Positions 34,054 through 42,879 of a DNA stretch of 64,000 bases are shown one piece after another (within the stretch, counting starts at the first letter, position 1; every line of letters begins with the position of its first letter). This DNA comes from Aedoeadaptatus coli (GTDB taxonomy: Bacteria; Bacillota; Clostridia; Tissierellales; Peptoniphilaceae): positions 62,001 to 126,000 of the forward strand of contig NZ_OPYI01000002.1 of assembly GCF_900343085.1 (NCBI RefSeq), written 5' to 3'. Under the pieces are notes generated by a model. It was not told the origin of the DNA. It saw only the letters and a program-made list of their open reading frames with translations, and made no database searches. Made by a program: the position numbers and the translations under genes.

Positions 34054-35884
34054 GAAATTCACCCCACATTTCGCAATTCTCGATGCCGCAACCGTTGCAT
34101 TTTTTACGGCAATCCGGCGTGGTCAGCGCCGCCTTGGATTTTTCGTACTCTTTCCATAAATAGGCCTTCTTCACGCCGATGTCGATAAAGTCCCAGGGAA
34201 GGATTTCGTCCTTCTCCCGCAGGCGATTGGCGTAAAAGTCGCCGTCGATGCCCGCCTCCTCCATGGATTTGACCCACACGTCGTAGCGGAAAAATTCACT
34301 CCAGCCGTCGAAGATCTGGCCGTTTTCGTAGGCCCGCAAAATGAGTTTGCCGACGCGCCGGTCGCCCCGGGCCAGGATCCCTTCCATCCGGGAGAGATAG
34401 GGCTCGTGGTATTGAAATTTCACTTTCGGATCCCGCACCGCCCCTTTTACGGCGTGGATCTTTTCGAAAAATTCGTCGATGGTATCCTGTCTCTCCCACT
34501 GAAAGGGCGTAAAGCCCTTGGGTACGAAGCAGGAAGCGGAGGCGGTGACGCGGAAATTCCCCTGAATTTCTTCTTTCGGTCGATTAAAGAAAGCGTCCTT
34601 CACCTTGTAGGCCAAGTGGGCGATGCCCAAGACGTCTTCCATGGTCTCGCCGGGCAGGCCGATCATAAAGTAGAGCTTGATTCGGCTCCAGCCCTCTTTA
34701 AAGACGGCGTTCACCACCCGCATCAAGTCCTCTTCCGTGACGTTTTTGTTGATCACATCCCGCATGCGCTGGCTTCCCGCTTCCGGGGCGAAGGTAAGCC
34801 CGCTTTTGCGCACTTTTTCGATTTCTCTCAGCACGTCCACGATAAAGCTGTCCAGGCGCAGAGAGGGCAGGCTGATCCCCACGTTTTTTTCCTCATAGGT
34901 GCGACTCAGCTCCCGCACCAGGGGCATGAGGCGGGTGTAGTCGCAGGAGGAGAGGGACGTGAGGGAGATCTCGTCGTAGCCCGTGTTTTTCAAAATGGAT
35001 TCTGCCATGTCCGTCAAGGTGTCCACGCTTCGCTCGCGAATGGGGCGATACATCATCCCCGCCTGGCAGAAGCGACAGCCCTGAGTGCAGCCGCGGAACA
35101 ATTCGATGACCGCCCGGTCGTGAACCGTCTCCAAAAAGGGCACGATCTGCCGATCCAGTTGGAAGGTGGCGTTCATGTCGTGAAGGCGCACCCGCTTAAT
35201 GACGGGCTTCGCTTCCGCCACTTTCGGCTCGTGGCTTTTGATCGTGCCGTCTTCGTTGTAGGTCACTTCGTAAAGGGAAGGGACGTAGACCCCTTCCATG
35301 GTGGCCAGGGAGCGAAGAATCTCCTTCCTGGAAAGGCCCGCGGCTCTTCCTTCTTTGACCTTGTCCATGACCTGAATGTTTAAATGCTCCCCTTCGCCGA
35401 TTAAAAAGCAGTCCATAAAATCCGCCAAGGGCTCCGGCGTCGTGGCGCAGGGCCCGCCGGCCATGACGAAGGGCTCATCTTCCCCGCGCTCGGAGGCGAG
35501 GAGGGTAATCTGCCCGAGATCCAACATATAGAGAATATTGGTGTAGCTCATTTCGTACTGCAGGGTAAAGCCCACCACGTCGAATTCCGAAAGGGGCCTC
35601 TTCGTCTCCAGGCTGTAAAGAGGAATGGCTTCGTTTTTCATGGCCTCCGCCATGTCCGGCCAGGGAGCGAAGGCGCGCTCGCAGGCGTAGTCCGTCTCGT
35701 TCATGGCGAAATACAGAATCTGCATGCCCAAATGGCTCATGCCCACTTCGTACACGTCGGGAAAGCAGAAGCAAAAGCGAAGGGCCGCCTCTTCTTTCAC
35801 CACACTATTTAATTCGCCGCCGATGTAGCGGGCGGGCTTCTCCACTTTTTTTAAACATTTTTCCAGTCGTTGCGCGTCTATCAT
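34031..35884 (-). CDS. B12-binding-domain radical SAM protein (TIGR03960 type)
   Basis: A 617-residue radical SAM enzyme of unknown reaction. The N-terminal 190 residues form a Rossmann-like cobalamin-binding-type domain without the DxHxxG motif being obvious. The SAM cluster CTQGCRFC (CX3CX2C) lies in the middle, followed by LTSLSSCDYTRL and LPSLRLDSF, and LYFMIGLPGE toward the end. The C terminus has a second cysteine set (CRKKCNGCGIENC) that may bind another cluster. It is first in a chain with the DUF2344 gene, the RNase G-like gene and rplU, a conserved neighbourhood that suggests RNA or ribosome modification; this is inference. Confidence 0.87.
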   Translation of the reverse strand: MIDAQRLEKCLKKVEKPARYIGGELNSVVKEEAALRFCFCFPDVYEVGMSHLGMQILYFAMNETDYACERAFAPWPDMAEAMKNEAIPLYSLETKRPLSEFDVVGFTLQYEMSYTNILYMLDLGQITLLASERGEDEPFVMAGGPCATTPEPLADFMDCFLIGEGEHLNIQVMDKVKEGRAAGLSRKEILRSLATMEGVYVPSLYEVTYNEDGTIKSHEPKVAEAKPVIKRVRLHDMNATFQLDRQIVPFLETVHDRAVIELFRGCTQGCRFCQAGMMYRPIRERSVDTLTDMAESILKNTGYDEISLTSLSSCDYTRLMPLVRELSRTYEEKNVGISLPSLRLDSFIVDVLREIEKVRKSGLTFAPEAGSQRMRDVINKNVTEEDLMRVVNAVFKEGWSRIKLYFMIGLPGETMEDVLGIAHLAYKVKDAFFNRPKEEIQGNFRVTASASCFVPKGFTPFQWERQDTIDEFFEKIHAVKGAVRDPKVKFQYHEPYLSRMEGILARGDRRVGKLILRAYENGQIFDGWSEFFRYDVWVKSMEEAGIDGDFYANRLREKDEILPWDFIDIGVKKAYLWKEYEKSKAALTTPDCRKKCNGCGIENCEMWGEFHAAAHGI

Positions 35885-35909
35885 GGAAACCTCTTTCTAA
35901 AAATCGTCT

Positions 35910-36554
35910 CTAGCAGCCTTTAAGGAAGGACCAGAAGGACTTCTTCTCCCCTTTCTCGTCGCTTTCGCCTTTCAGGGAAAAGGAAGGCTTTTGAACTTCG
36001 TTAAAATAAAGGGCGTCGTCGAGATGCAGGTTTTCGATATTTTCCAGTGCTTCTCTGTCTCCCGGTTTTAAGCGGTTTAATACCGGTACCACCTTGGCGG
36101 GGCATTTGTTCCTTCTCAAGATAAATTGAATGCGGTCCAGATTACGAACCGAGCCCGGCCGATTGACTGCGACACAGTAGATCACATCGGCGACCTTGGC
36201 CCAATTCAGAAGATCTTTCTCTCTGTAGCGGGACAGATCCACGAAGACATCGTCGTCGCCGAAATTTTGTACGGCCTTGAAAAAATCCTCGTCGTCGATT
36301 TCTTCCAGGTCGTGAAAAATATTCCCCTGAATTAAATCGTAGCCGTCCCCTTGAATCACCACGTCGCGAAGGGGCTTTCCCCGAAGAAAATCCATGTAGT
36401 CTTCGATGGCGTCGGTTGCCTCGTCTAAAAACAAATCCTGCACGCGGGTGCGGTTCGAGGCCTCGATCAAAAGGCCCTTCGCCTCTTTGGCGAAATCCCG
36501 AGCCATGGTGCTCGTGCCGCAACCGCCTACCGTTGAAATTATCACAGCGATCAT
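35910..36554 (-). CDS. MinD/CpaE-like P-loop protein lacking the Walker lysines
   Basis: A 214-residue protein beginning MIAVIISTVGGCGTSTMA. The fold pattern is that of SIMIBI ATPases (MinD/ParA/CpaE): P-loop at 7-16, DDVFVDLSRY where Walker B is expected, and ADVIYCVAVNRPGSV then VPVLNRLKPGD near the base-binding region. Both lysines of the deviant Walker motif (KGGxGKT) are replaced (V9, T14), as in some CpaE/TadZ proteins. The C terminus KGEKKSFWSFLKG could be an amphipathic membrane anchor like the MinD tail. It starts two bases after the PBP2 stop, the place minC/minD occupy in many Bacillota, but no MinC gene is present. ATP use is doubtful. Confidence 0.65.
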   Translation of the reverse strand: MIAVIISTVGGCGTSTMARDFAKEAKGLLIEASNRTRVQDLFLDEATDAIEDYMDFLRGKPLRDVVIQGDGYDLIQGNIFHDLEEIDDEDFFKAVQNFGDDDVFVDLSRYREKDLLNWAKVADVIYCVAVNRPGSVRNLDRIQFILRRNKCPAKVVPVLNRLKPGDREALENIENLHLDDALYFNEVQKPSFSLKGESDEKGEKKSFWSFLKGC

Positions 36555-36556
36555 AC

Positions 36557-39500
36557 TTACTCCGTTTCCAATCCCGTTTCCGTCGGGAGGGTTTCATCTT
36601 TGATTTCTTTGTAGAAGCCGAAATACTGGGCCAATACTTGTTGCATAATGGGTCCGCAGTTGGCGCCGTTGCCCCCTTGGAACAAGACGACGGTGACGGC
36701 GATCTCGGGATCCTCCGCCGGGGCGTAGCCCACTTGCCATGCGAAGGCGTCGTAGCTTTCCTTGGTGTAGGGATTCACCCCGGCCCGCTCGGCGCTCCCC
36801 GTCTTCATGGCCACTTCCACGGGAAACTTTTCAAACAAATTGGCGTTGAGACCCGACAGAGCCACGAGCTTCATGCCCTCGCGCAAATCCTTGTAATACT
36901 TCGGCTTTAAGCCCACAGATTTCACCGCGTCCTTTTTGTGGTTTTTCCCCGTGAGCAAGGTGAGAGGGTAAAGGTCGCCGCCGTTGGCCAGAGCCATGGC
37001 GTAGCGCGCCATTTCGACCGGCGTGTAGGCGTTGGATCCCTGGCCGATGACCACATTCATGGTGTCCGCCATGGTCCATTTGGATTGGTCGATGTAGGTG
37101 TATTTTAAGAGATCGGCCAAGGACACCCGCTGGCCCTTGCCCTTCTTCTCGCCGTCCACATGCAAATCCTTTAAGAAGGTGTAGACCTCGTCGCGGGTCA
37201 TGGGCGTTTCGTCGTCCAGGGAATTGACGATGGCATCCACCGCTTTGTCCCGTTCCTTGTCGGAATGAATCTCCGCCATGTAGACGGAGCGATTTTCGTT
37301 TAAGTGGCGACGCAAAAGGGCCTTCAATGTTTTTTTCTTCGATTCGGGATCGGGTATGGTGCCTTTGCTTTCTCGCGGTATGGCGATTTCCAGGCCCGTA
37401 CGATCCCCTAAGCCGTAGCGCTTGGCCATGGCGGCGATTTCCTCGGGCTTCACCTGAATGCCCAGATCCACATTTCGTCGCTGATCTTTTCCCAGGCCCA
37501 AGGAGTAGAAGTAATAGTTACAGGAATCCCTTAAGGCGTAGGCCAGGGTCTCGTTGCCGTGCACTTGCCGGCTTTGATTCCAGAGCCAACAGCCAAAGGT
37601 CCTGCCGCCGATTTCCACGTAGCCGCCGTCGGGAATTTCCATGGCGGGATCCAAGCCCTTTTCCAGAGCCACGGAGCCCGTTACCATTTTAAAAATACTC
37701 CCCGGCTGAATCGCCGATTGCATGGCGATATTATACAAAGGCCGCGGGGCCAGTTGATTGTCCTCTTCCTTGGGCTTTAGGCTTTCCCAGGCCGAGGGAT
37801 TGATCCCCTTGGCGAAGAGATTCGGGTCGTAGGATGGGTAATTGGCCAGGGCCAATACTTCCCCGGTGTGCACGTCGGTGACCACCACGGCGCCGGATTG
37901 GGCGTTTTTAAAGGCTGTGCCCTTTTCCCGACTGGTGAGGTATTGGAAAGTGCCCCAGGGGGACACATAGGGCGTGGCGGTGCGAATTTGTTGGAGCGTC
38001 GAGGCCAAGCTTTCCTCCGCCTTTTTTTGCAGCTCGATGTCGATGCTCAGGCGCACGTCGCCACCCGGTTCGGGCTTCACTTCGCGGATCACGCCGGTGG
38101 TGTTACCCGAAGAATCCACGGAGACGGTCTTTCTGCCGTCGGTGCCCTTGAGTCTGTCTTCGAAGACCTGCTCCATGCCGGTCTTTCCGATGAGGTCGTT
38201 GCGATTGTAGCCGCTCTTTTTAATGTACTTCTCGATTTCCTTGTCTTGGGCGATGTTTCCGATGTAGCCCAACACGTGAGCGCCTAAATTCCCCTCGGGA
38301 TAATAGCGAATGGGCTCCACGGAAATGTGGATTCCCGAGCGATTGGATAATTTCTCTTCGATTTTCGCCACGGTCTCGTCTTGAATTTCATAGGCGTAAT
38401 TAATGGGCATGTAGGCGTAGCTGCCCTGGCTGCCGATGGCGTCGTAGACATTTAAAATGCCGAAAACTTCGTAGGGGCTCAAGCTTTTGTCGATGTCGAA
38501 GCGGTCGCGCCGCGCCTCGAAGATTTCTTTCGACGAGGCGGCGCCCTTAAGCCCCGCCCCCTTCGCCAAGTCGATGGCGTTGTTTAACTGGGTGTAGGCG
38601 GGCTCCTCCCCGCTGACGGAAATGCCCGTGGCCATGCTCTCGTCGATTAAGTAGCCTTGCACGGCCTCCGCCATGCCGTCGAGGGCGGCGAAGTCTTTCC
38701 TGTACTTCTTGGCGGTAATGAGCTTCACCAATTGTTCGTTGGCTAAATTGCCCTTTTTATCCACCACCACGGTCTTGTCGTTTTGTTTCGTTACCTCCAG
38801 ATCCGCGCCTTTCCGGACAGCGAAATCCACACAGTCCTTTAAGACCTTCTCGTCGGAGAGGATGAATTTTTCCGGATCCCGCTCCTTTAACACGGCGATT
38901 AAATCCTCCGCCGCGGTCGACGACCAGGTGACGTCTTTGGACACATCCATGAGGCGCACTTTCGCCTGAATGTAGCCGTCGTAGTATTCGTTGCCGTAGC
39001 TTCTTAATCCCACCGTGGGCACGTCGGCTTTCACGATGTCATAGGCCAGCTGTCGCCCGATGGGATGGGCCAGAATCTCTTCCACATACATGGGGTGATC
39101 CAGCAAAAATGCGATTAAATCTTCCTCGGCGCCCGTGGCCTGAGGCAGGCCGTAGCGTTCCTTAAAGCGGGCGGCCTTTTGCGGATCGGTGTAATCCACT
39201 CGACCGCCGACGCGGGCCATGCCCCCTTCTTGAAACACCCGTTGACGAAGGAGCTGATTCATCACGGAATAGCCGTAGTGGCCCCGATAGGGCTTTTTCA
39301 GGCGGCCGCCGAGAAAAGCCGCGAGCTTATCCTTGTCCATAAGGGCGTCTAAAACCGCGGAGGCGGGCTTTTCGCCGCTTTTATAATCGTTTAAATCCCT
39401 GTATACGAAGCTGTTTAAAAGGATGGGATTGGCCTTCATGTAGCCGGCGCCGTCTTCTTCCAAATAGCGGCTCAGGAGCAAATAGGCGTCGTTTTTCTCC

Positions 39501-39781
39501 TCCCGAGAAAAGCGGTCCAGCTCATCTTTTCGAATTTGCACGGCGAAAACAGGCCGGTTTCCCGCCAAAACCACGCCGTTTCGGTCGCGGATCTTGCCCC
39601 GCTGCGCCGTAATGGCGATGTCTTTTACCCGCCGCTCGTCGGCGAGCTTGCGGTACTTGTGGCCCTGAATCAAGGTAATATGAAAGAGTTGCAGCAAAAG
39701 GAAGATAAAGAGAACGGCCATGATCGATGTGAAGATCTTGAAGCGATCCCATTTCTTCGCTTTTTCCCAAAAATTATGCAT
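36557..39781 (-). CDS. mrdA: Penicillin-binding protein 2 (class B transpeptidase), long form
   Basis: A 1074-residue class B PBP. A single TM helix (about 17-36) follows a short cytoplasmic start, then RGKIRDRNGVVLAGN of the dimerisation domain. The transpeptidase domain has S-I-F-K with nucleophile S695, S753-C-N, and K993-T-G. The stretch between the N-terminal dimerisation motif and the transpeptidase is some 300 residues longer than in E. coli PBP2, and a 70-residue insert with ERDKAVDAIVNSLDDE lies between SXN and KTG. Long PBP2s of 900-1000 residues occur in clostridia. It follows mreCD, so it is the elongasome transpeptidase. Confidence 0.93.
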   Translation of the reverse strand: MHNFWEKAKKWDRFKIFTSIMAVLFIFLLLQLFHITLIQGHKYRKLADERRVKDIAITAQRGKIRDRNGVVLAGNRPVFAVQIRKDELDRFSREEKNDAYLLLSRYLEEDGAGYMKANPILLNSFVYRDLNDYKSGEKPASAVLDALMDKDKLAAFLGGRLKKPYRGHYGYSVMNQLLRQRVFQEGGMARVGGRVDYTDPQKAARFKERYGLPQATGAEEDLIAFLLDHPMYVEEILAHPIGRQLAYDIVKADVPTVGLRSYGNEYYDGYIQAKVRLMDVSKDVTWSSTAAEDLIAVLKERDPEKFILSDEKVLKDCVDFAVRKGADLEVTKQNDKTVVVDKKGNLANEQLVKLITAKKYRKDFAALDGMAEAVQGYLIDESMATGISVSGEEPAYTQLNNAIDLAKGAGLKGAASSKEIFEARRDRFDIDKSLSPYEVFGILNVYDAIGSQGSYAYMPINYAYEIQDETVAKIEEKLSNRSGIHISVEPIRYYPEGNLGAHVLGYIGNIAQDKEIEKYIKKSGYNRNDLIGKTGMEQVFEDRLKGTDGRKTVSVDSSGNTTGVIREVKPEPGGDVRLSIDIELQKKAEESLASTLQQIRTATPYVSPWGTFQYLTSREKGTAFKNAQSGAVVVTDVHTGEVLALANYPSYDPNLFAKGINPSAWESLKPKEEDNQLAPRPLYNIAMQSAIQPGSIFKMVTGSVALEKGLDPAMEIPDGGYVEIGGRTFGCWLWNQSRQVHGNETLAYALRDSCNYYFYSLGLGKDQRRNVDLGIQVKPEEIAAMAKRYGLGDRTGLEIAIPRESKGTIPDPESKKKTLKALLRRHLNENRSVYMAEIHSDKERDKAVDAIVNSLDDETPMTRDEVYTFLKDLHVDGEKKGKGQRVSLADLLKYTYIDQSKWTMADTMNVVIGQGSNAYTPVEMARYAMALANGGDLYPLTLLTGKNHKKDAVKSVGLKPKYYKDLREGMKLVALSGLNANLFEKFPVEVAMKTGSAERAGVNPYTKESYDAFAWQVGYAPAEDPEIAVTVVLFQGGNGANCGPIMQQVLAQYFGFYKEIKDETLPTETGLETE

Positions 39782-40268
39782 CGCTATCCCTTTCGAGGAC
39801 TCTGTAATCCGTAATATCTTTTAAGAAGTAATGGCTCATGACGGCGGCGTAAATGCCCGTGGACAGGGGGACGGCGAAAAATTCGGAGGAACCCGCCATG
39901 CTCACGTCCCAACCGAAGATCACGAGGAGAATAAAAAAGACCAATTCCGCCACGGCCGCCGTGATGCCTACGGCCACCCCCGTCGCCACAGACGAGGGAT
40001 GGGGAATGAGGCGCATCCACAAAAATGCCGCGGCAAAAAACAGGCCGTGCAAGAGCACATAGGGCCCGATGGCCGCCGCAATGGCCGCATCCATGACGAG
40101 GGCCGACAAAAGAGCAAAGGCCAGCGCCTGATTTTTACCGAGGCGGAAGAAAATAAAAATCGCCGCCGCCGGCAAGTAGCCGCGAAGAATCGGCGGCAAA
40201 CTTTGGAACAAAGGCGACATGTAAATAAAGGGCGTGAGAAATAAAAGCGCGTAGCTTACTCGTTTCAT
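39774..40268 (-). CDS. mreD: Rod-shape protein MreD
   Basis: A 164-residue membrane protein of five to six hydrophobic helices with few charged residues, typical of MreD. It starts MKRVSYALLFLTPFIYMSPL and overlaps mreC (four bases) and PBP2 (eight bases). The family is weakly conserved, so the call rests on size, topology and the mreC-mreD-mrdA order. MreD links MreC to the cytoplasmic MreB filaments; mreB is not in this cluster. Confidence 0.88.
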   Translation of the reverse strand: MKRVSYALLFLTPFIYMSPLFQSLPPILRGYLPAAAIFIFFRLGKNQALAFALLSALVMDAAIAAAIGPYVLLHGLFFAAAFLWMRLIPHPSSVATGVAVGITAAVAELVFFILLVIFGWDVSMAGSSEFFAVPLSTGIYAAVMSHYFLKDITDYRVLERDSDA

Positions 40269-41104
40269 TTCCCACCTGCCAGTACGAACACCCGGTAGAT
40301 GTTGTGGAAATTGATTCCGCTGTCCACCTTAATGTTTTTCACCATTTTGTCTTCGTCGGTGCTCACTTCGCTCACGGTGCCGATGTACATATCCGGCGCG
40401 TAGCCGTCGCCGATCCCCGTGGTAAAGAGGGTGTCCCCCACCACGATGTCCGCGTAAAGATCGAAGGCATAGCCTTCCAACCGTCGGTTCACCCCGCGGA
40501 GCACTCCGCCGTCGGAGGTTCGGATGCTTCTAAAGCTAATGGCATTTTCCTCGTCGATAATGCTACGCACCTGGGCGGAATAGGGCGTCACCTTTGTGAC
40601 GTAGCCGATGACCCCTTCCGCCGAGGCGTCGTCGCCCTTGGTCATGGCGGCGATGACCGTGTCGCCGGCGGAAATCCCCGCCTTGGATCCCTTGTTAATG
40701 GTAAAGCGGTGGAAATACATGCCCGAGGACTTAGCCGTCACCCGCGCGTCCACGGCGCCCAGCTTTCTGTTATTTCGAATGGCATAGGCGTTGGACAAAA
40801 AAGTGGAGCGATTGACGATGTCTTCCAGATTCTTGTTTTCTCTTTTCAGCTCCGTCAGCTCTTTTTTCATGCGCTTGTTCTCGGCGCTTAGGGAAGTGAC
40901 GTGAATAAGGCTGTTCGCCCCTTCTCCCACGTAATTCAGGCCCGTGCCCAAAGTGTCCGTGACGGGGCTTACGGCGGTGGCCACGGTAAATTCCACGGCC
41001 CGCAGAGCATCGGCGCCGAAGGAGGTGAAGCCGAAAAACAAAAACAAAAGGACGAGTGCCCCGCGCTTTATCCAATTTTTCTTTAATTCTTTTAAAGGCT
41101 TCAT
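40265..41104 (-). CDS. mreC: Rod-shape protein MreC
   Basis: A 279-residue bitopic protein: TM helix about 15-32, a coiled coil (about 75-100, ENKRMKKELTELKRENKNLE), then beta-barrel domains with AVDARVTAKSSGMYFHRFTI and GVLRGVNRRLEGY. MreC scaffolds PBP2 and the elongasome outside the membrane. It is encoded three bases after radC and overlaps mreD. Confidence 0.95.
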   Translation of the reverse strand: MKPLKELKKNWIKRGALVLLFLFFGFTSFGADALRAVEFTVATAVSPVTDTLGTGLNYVGEGANSLIHVTSLSAENKRMKKELTELKRENKNLEDIVNRSTFLSNAYAIRNNRKLGAVDARVTAKSSGMYFHRFTINKGSKAGISAGDTVIAAMTKGDDASAEGVIGYVTKVTPYSAQVRSIIDEENAISFRSIRTSDGGVLRGVNRRLEGYAFDLYADIVVGDTLFTTGIGDGYAPDMYIGTVSEVSTDEDKMVKNIKVDSGINFHNIYRVFVLAGGK

Positions 41105-41107
41105 GGC

Positions 41108-41821
41108 CTACAACACTCCATCTTCTAAAAAACTGTAAAAACTGTGATCGCCGACGATAATGTGGTCCACCACGGGAATGCCTAAAAGCTCTCCCGCCCG
41201 CTTTAATCGCTCGGTGAGGCTCCTGTCTTCCGAAGAGGGCCGTGGATTTCCCGCCGGATGATTATGTACCAAGGCGATGGAATGGCATTTCTTGCCGATG
41301 GCCCCTTGAAAGACGTCTCGCGGGTGCACAACGGTGCAGTCCAAGGTGCCTCTGGAAATGCACTCCACAAATTGCAGCTCCTTCTTCACATTGAGGCCAA
41401 TGACGCGAAATTCTTCGTGCTGAAGGCCCATTAAATCCGGCATGACGAAATCCGCGATGGCTTTCGGCGTGTTTAAGGGCACGGAACGGCCCATGGGCCG
41501 ACGCATCCTGCGCGCCATTTCCACCATGCCCACGAGGCGGGCGGCCTTGCTCTTGCCTACGCCTTTTATGGAGAGAAAATCGTCGTAAGTGCCGGTGAAG
41601 AGAGAGCTCAGGCCCTCACGCGACGGGGATTTTCGCTCCAAACTGTCGATAATATCCTGCGCCACGTCGATGGCGGTTCTGCCCGTGGTGCCGGTGCGCA
41701 GAAAAAGCGCCAACAATTCGCTGTCGGAGAGGGCCTCGGCGCCGTAGGTCATGAGCTTTTCTTCCGGCAAAGTGGCGTGGTCGTAATCCAAAAGCTTTTT
41801 CTTTTCCCCGTTATCGCTCAC
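41108..41821 (-). CDS. radC: RadC-family JAB/MPN protein
   Basis: A 237-residue RadC. It has a helix-hairpin-helix near 80-95 (DFLSIKGVGKSKAARL) and a C-terminal JAB1/MPN metalloprotease-like domain with VHNHPAGNPRPSSED (H186, H188, D199 as metal ligands). Despite the name its role in repair is not supported; the biochemical function is unsettled. The maf-radC-mreC order is common in Bacillota. It overlaps maf by 11 bases. Confidence 0.95.
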   Translation of the reverse strand: MSDNGEKKKLLDYDHATLPEEKLMTYGAEALSDSELLALFLRTGTTGRTAIDVAQDIIDSLERKSPSREGLSSLFTGTYDDFLSIKGVGKSKAARLVGMVEMARRMRRPMGRSVPLNTPKAIADFVMPDLMGLQHEEFRVIGLNVKKELQFVECISRGTLDCTVVHPRDVFQGAIGKKCHSIALVHNHPAGNPRPSSEDRSLTERLKRAGELLGIPVVDHIIVGDHSFYSFLEDGVL

Positions 41822-42377
41822 GGTCCGCTCCTTTCATTCCCTTCAATTGCGCTTCGATGGACGCCACGTGCATGCCGATCACCGTATCCATGGCCCCTTC
41901 CACCGTAATTTCAAATTCGTCGATTTCCTGCACGCCATAGGCCCCGGCCTTGTCCATGTAGGTGTTTTTATCCAAATAGGCTTTTATTTGCGCCTCGGTG
42001 AAATCTTCAAAGTGCACGAAAGACTGATCGTAGTCCACGTACTTCTCTTCGCCTAAAACGGCATAGGCGCTGATCACCCGGTGTGTTCGCCCCTTCATGG
42101 ATAGGAGCATTTCCTCGGCCTCGGCGCGATCCTTCGGCTTTCCCAAGATCTTATCATCTAATACCACCACCGTATCCACGGCGACGATCACATCCTCCGG
42201 CCGCTTTTCTTTCACGCTCATAGCCTTTTGCAGGGCCAGCTGCATGGTGTAGATTTCCGCAGGCGACAGGCGCAAATGCCTTTCGTCGTAGCTCGGTTTT
42301 TCAATTTCAAAAGTAAATCCCCCATCTTCCAGCAACTTTTTTCTGCGGGGAGACGAGGACGCCAAGACAAGACTCAT
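41811..42377 (-). CDS. maf: Maf-family nucleoside triphosphate pyrophosphatase
   Basis: A 188-residue Maf/YhdE protein. LASSSPRRKKLLEDGG at 4-19 is the nucleotide-binding signature; AVDTVVVLDDKILGKP and RTHRVISAYAVL follow, and YGVQEIDEFEITVEGAMDTV gives the C-terminal part. Maf hydrolyses dTTP/UTP and modified nucleotides and in B. subtilis is linked to septum inhibition. It overlaps the Gx transporter gene by four bases. Confidence 0.95.
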   Translation of the reverse strand: MSLVLASSSPRRKKLLEDGGFTFEIEKPSYDERHLRLSPAEIYTMQLALQKAMSVKEKRPEDVIVAVDTVVVLDDKILGKPKDRAEAEEMLLSMKGRTHRVISAYAVLGEEKYVDYDQSFVHFEDFTEAQIKAYLDKNTYMDKAGAYGVQEIDEFEITVEGAMDTVIGMHVASIEAQLKGMKGADRER

Positions 42378-42877
42378 AAACGCACTCCGATCTTTTCTAA
42401 GTGGCGGCTCGCATAGCTTGCCGCGAGGCCGACGAAATAGCCCGTAAACAGTCCTAATAAAAGCAACAAGGGCAAGTAGGCCAACAGGCCCATGTTGTGG
42501 ACCATGACGATGGCCGTGGAAATCTGGCCGATGTTGTGAAAGAAGGATCCGATAAAACTGATGCCGATTAAGGACGCGCTCTTAATGGTTTTTAAAGAAA
42601 CGATCATGGCCAAGGAAGAGAGAAGGGCGCCGGTGCCGCTGTAAAAAAAGCTTGTCACATTGCCGGTGACGAGCATCAATAGCACGCTCTTTAAGATGGC
42701 CACGACGAAGCCCTCTTTCGGCCCGAAAACCACGATGGTGGTTAAGATCACCACATTGGAAAGGCCCAGTCGCGCGCCGGGAAGGGGTACGGGCAGGGGA
42801 ACCATGGTTTCGATAAAACCGATGGCCACGGCCATGGCGACCATTAATCCTAAAAATACTTGTTTGCGAATATCCAT
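42374..42877 (-). CDS. Gx transporter family membrane protein (Hpre_diP_synt_I type)
   Basis: A 167-residue integral membrane protein with five to six helices, containing PLPGARLGLSNVVILTTI and FFYSGTGALLSSLAMI. It matches the family named heptaprenyl diphosphate synthase component I or Gx transporter, related in topology to ECF S components. The substrate is unknown. The ATG at 42877 has a GAGGTAAG site, so the 25-codon upstream frame, which runs into the neighbouring gene, is rejected. It is encoded two bases after a NusG-domain-II protein, a frequent pairing near Rnf-like genes. Confidence 0.82.
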   Translation of the reverse strand: MDIRKQVFLGLMVAMAVAIGFIETMVPLPVPLPGARLGLSNVVILTTIVVFGPKEGFVVAILKSVLLMLVTGNVTSFFYSGTGALLSSLAMIVSLKTIKSASLIGISFIGSFFHNIGQISTAIVMVHNMGLLAYLPLLLLLGLFTGYFVGLAASYASRHLEKIGVRL

Positions 42878-42879
42878 GC

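Noticed and set aside
34406-35383. Plus-strand 325-codon open frame
   Set aside because: It lies fully antisense to the radical SAM gene, has no domain pattern, and its low-complexity H/F/V-rich translation is the usual shadow of a GC-rich minus-strand gene.
36557-39781. PBP2 as an unusual fusion because of its 1074-residue length
   Set aside because: The added length is spread through the dimerisation and transpeptidase regions without a separate recognisable domain, and long PBP2 forms are known in clostridia.
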